This document shows positions 4,986 through 6,180 of a stretch of DNA of 6,180 nt, piece after piece (the first letter of the stretch is position 1; the number at the start of each line of letters is the position of its first letter). The stretch covers positions 1 through 6,180 of the forward strand of contig CACZIP010000128.1 in the NCBI GenBank assembly GCA_902781245.1, given 5' to 3'. The stretch comes from an uncultured Coriobacteriaceae bacterium (GTDB lineage: Bacteria; Actinomycetota; Coriobacteriia; Coriobacteriales; Eggerthellaceae). Below the pieces are notes generated by a model, which was not told where the DNA came from, ran no database searches, and saw only the letters and a program-made list of their open reading frames with translations. The position numbers were made by a program, and so were the translations under genes.

Positions 4986-6180
4986 ATGGCAATGCCGAAG
5001 ATTCTCGTTATCAATGGTCCAAACCTTGACATGCTGGGCGTGCGCGAACCGGAAGTTTACGGTGACGAGACGCTCGATGCACTCGAGGCAAAAGTCGCTG
5101 ACTACGCGAGCCGCCATGGAATCGAGGCCGATTTCATGCAATCCAACAGCGAGGGCGAGATCATCGATGCCATTCAAGGTGCGCGTGAGGTCTATGCGGG
5201 CATTGTCTACAATCCCGGCGCGCACGCCCATTACTCGTATGCGTTGCGCGATGCTGTTGCGTCGATAACCGTGCCGGTTGTCGAAGTGCACATATCGAAC
5301 ATCGCCGAGCGCGAGGAGTTTCGTCGCACGTCGGTCATTGCTCCTGCATGCGTAGCGCGGGTGATGGGTTTGGGGTTCGATGGCTATTGTCGTGCCATAG
5401 ACGTGTTCCGCGGACATGAGCTTCTTGCGCGATTGGGCGAAGGCTACGAGGAGCGCTATCCAGCAGGACAGAACATCATCGTCGGTATTCCCGATGATGT
5501 GGACGAGCCCGAAGAGGAAATGGCACCTGCAGTCGAGCAGGAAGCCGCTCCCGCATCTGCGGATCAGCTCGACCTCGAGTCTGATGCCGACGCTTTGGCA
5601 GTTGTTGAACCCGAGGATACCCCCGATTCTTCTATTGAGGAACAAGAAGATATCGGCGAGCAGTCTGCAGGTCTTGTCTCGTTCGAGCGTCAAAACCTCT
5701 TGCAAGAAGCGTGTACTCAGATGGGCCTTGACGCCTTCTTGGTTCGCGATACATCGAACATCGCTTGGTTGACTGCCTTCGATGGCGTTTTTGACGAAGA
5801 ACGCGCTCATGCGTTGCTTGTCAAATCCGATGGCACCATGCTCCATACCGATTCCCGCTATACGAATGCACTGCGCACGGTTGCGAGCGCTATTTCGAGC
5901 GACATCGTCGTGAGCGGCACGCGCAAATCGCACGCCCGTTTCGCTGCTGATGCGCTGGCGAGTGGGGCGATTCCATTCAATGGCCTTGTCGGTATCGAGG
6001 ACACCATCACTTATGACGAGTTCATCAAGATGGCGGAGGAGTTCGGAACCGATTGCTTGGTTCCCACGAAGGACGTCGTCATTGGTTTGCGCGCCGTTAA
6101 AGATGCAGGAGAAATTGCAAGGATGCGAGCAGCCCAGGCCATTACCGACGCTGCATTCGCACATATCATTCAATTCATGA
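4986..6180 (+). CDS. aroQ: Type II 3-dehydroquinate dehydratase fused to an aminopeptidase P/creatinase-type protein (3' truncated)
   Basis: One uninterrupted frame of 398 codons runs to the window edge. Residues 1-150 are a complete type II dehydroquinase (3-dehydroquinate to 3-dehydroshikimate). They contain NGPNLDMLG (10-18), the lid pair R20 and Y25, QSNSEGEIID (52-61), NPGAHAH (76-82) with probable catalytic H82, and VEVHISN (99-105) with R113. Residues about 165-229 are an acidic, Pro/Ala/Glu-rich and presumably disordered linker. From about 233 a creatinase N-terminal-type domain follows: GLDAFLVRDTSNIAWLTAF (247-265), then ALLVKSDGTMLHTDSRYTNA (276-295). The junction to an M24 (pita-bread) peptidase domain begins at LRAVKDAGEIARMRAAQ (368-384). 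The metal-binding residues would lie beyond 6180, so peptidase activity cannot be judged. Separate aroQ and pepQ-like genes stand close together in M. tuberculosis, which supports fusion of neighbours. No internal ATG or GTG with a good ribosome site lies in the linker. Confidence 0.9.
   Translation, partial: MAMPKILVINGPNLDMLGVREPEVYGDETLDALEAKVADYASRHGIEADFMQSNSEGEIIDAIQGAREVYAGIVYNPGAHAHYSYALRDAVASITVPVVEVHISNIAEREEFRRTSVIAPACVARVMGLGFDGYCRAIDVFRGHELLARLGEGYEERYPAGQNIIVGIPDDVDEPEEEMAPAVEQEAAPASADQLDLESDADALAVVEPEDTPDSSIEEQEDIGEQSAGLVSFERQNLLQEACTQMGLDAFLVRDTSNIAWLTAFDGVFDEERAHALLVKSDGTMLHTDSRYTNALRTVASAISSDIVVSGTRKSHARFAADALASGAIPFNGLVGIEDTITYDEFIKMAEEFGTDCLVPTKDVVIGLRAVKDAGEIARMRAAQAITDAAFAHIIQFM

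Noticed and set aside
5480..5700. Separate pepP gene starting within the linker
   Set aside because: No stop codon ends aroQ, and no ATG, GTG or TTG at the domain border has a convincing ribosome site; a single fused frame is the simpler reading.
4923..6173. Long open frame on the - strand (416 codons) opposite the aroQ fusion
   Set aside because: The + strand frame has all the dehydroquinase and aminopeptidase-P motifs; the - strand translation has none and looks like a shadow of G/C-biased codons.

Overview
The window reads as a chromosomal housekeeping segment of an actinobacterium, all on the + strand. The gene order ruvX - mltG - aroC - aroK - aroB - aroQ - pepP/pepQ-like matches the conserved actinobacterial block. 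In Mycobacterium tuberculosis, for example, alaS-ruvX-mltG-aroE lies near aroC-aroK-aroB-aroQ-pepQ-efp-nusB. Moderately high G+C, the compact layout and protein details such as the ERASARETAARVA segment of AroC fit Actinomycetota. My best guess is class Coriobacteriia (Eggerthellaceae-like), but that finer placement is inference only.

Layout. Bases 1-81 are the last 26 codons of an unidentified gene. Bases 82-207 hold no gene, but contain a striking interrupted palindrome (141-175) and a -10-like hexamer placed so that ruvX may be transcribed as a leaderless mRNA. ruvX (208-645) and mltG (652-1779) are 6 nt apart and end at a strong intrinsic terminator (1792-1824). A probable promoter then starts the aromatic-pathway operon: aroC (1927-3099), aroK (3161-3751), aroB (3797-4903) and an aroQ-led reading frame from 4986 that runs off the window at 6180. 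An extended -10 element in the aroB-aroQ gap suggests an additional internal promoter.

How the genes work together. AroB makes 3-dehydroquinate, AroQ dehydrates it to 3-dehydroshikimate, AroK phosphorylates shikimate, and AroC makes chorismate from EPSP. Four of the seven shikimate-pathway steps are therefore encoded here. The DAHP synthase, AroE and AroA steps must lie elsewhere. RuvX (YqgF family) and MltG (peptidoglycan chain-length/terminase enzyme) form a separate unit.

The most unusual item is the last gene. A complete type II dehydroquinase is joined in frame, through a long acidic Pro/Glu-rich linker, to a creatinase/aminopeptidase-P type protein whose metallopeptidase half lies beyond the window. 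These are two neighbouring genes in related actinobacteria that appear fused here. The second item is a 21-codon micro-ORF that fills the aroC-aroK gap exactly, overlapping the aroC stop (TAATG) and the aroK start (ATGA). The rest is ordinary, well-conserved core genome; I see no mobile element, CRISPR array, tRNA or rRNA.
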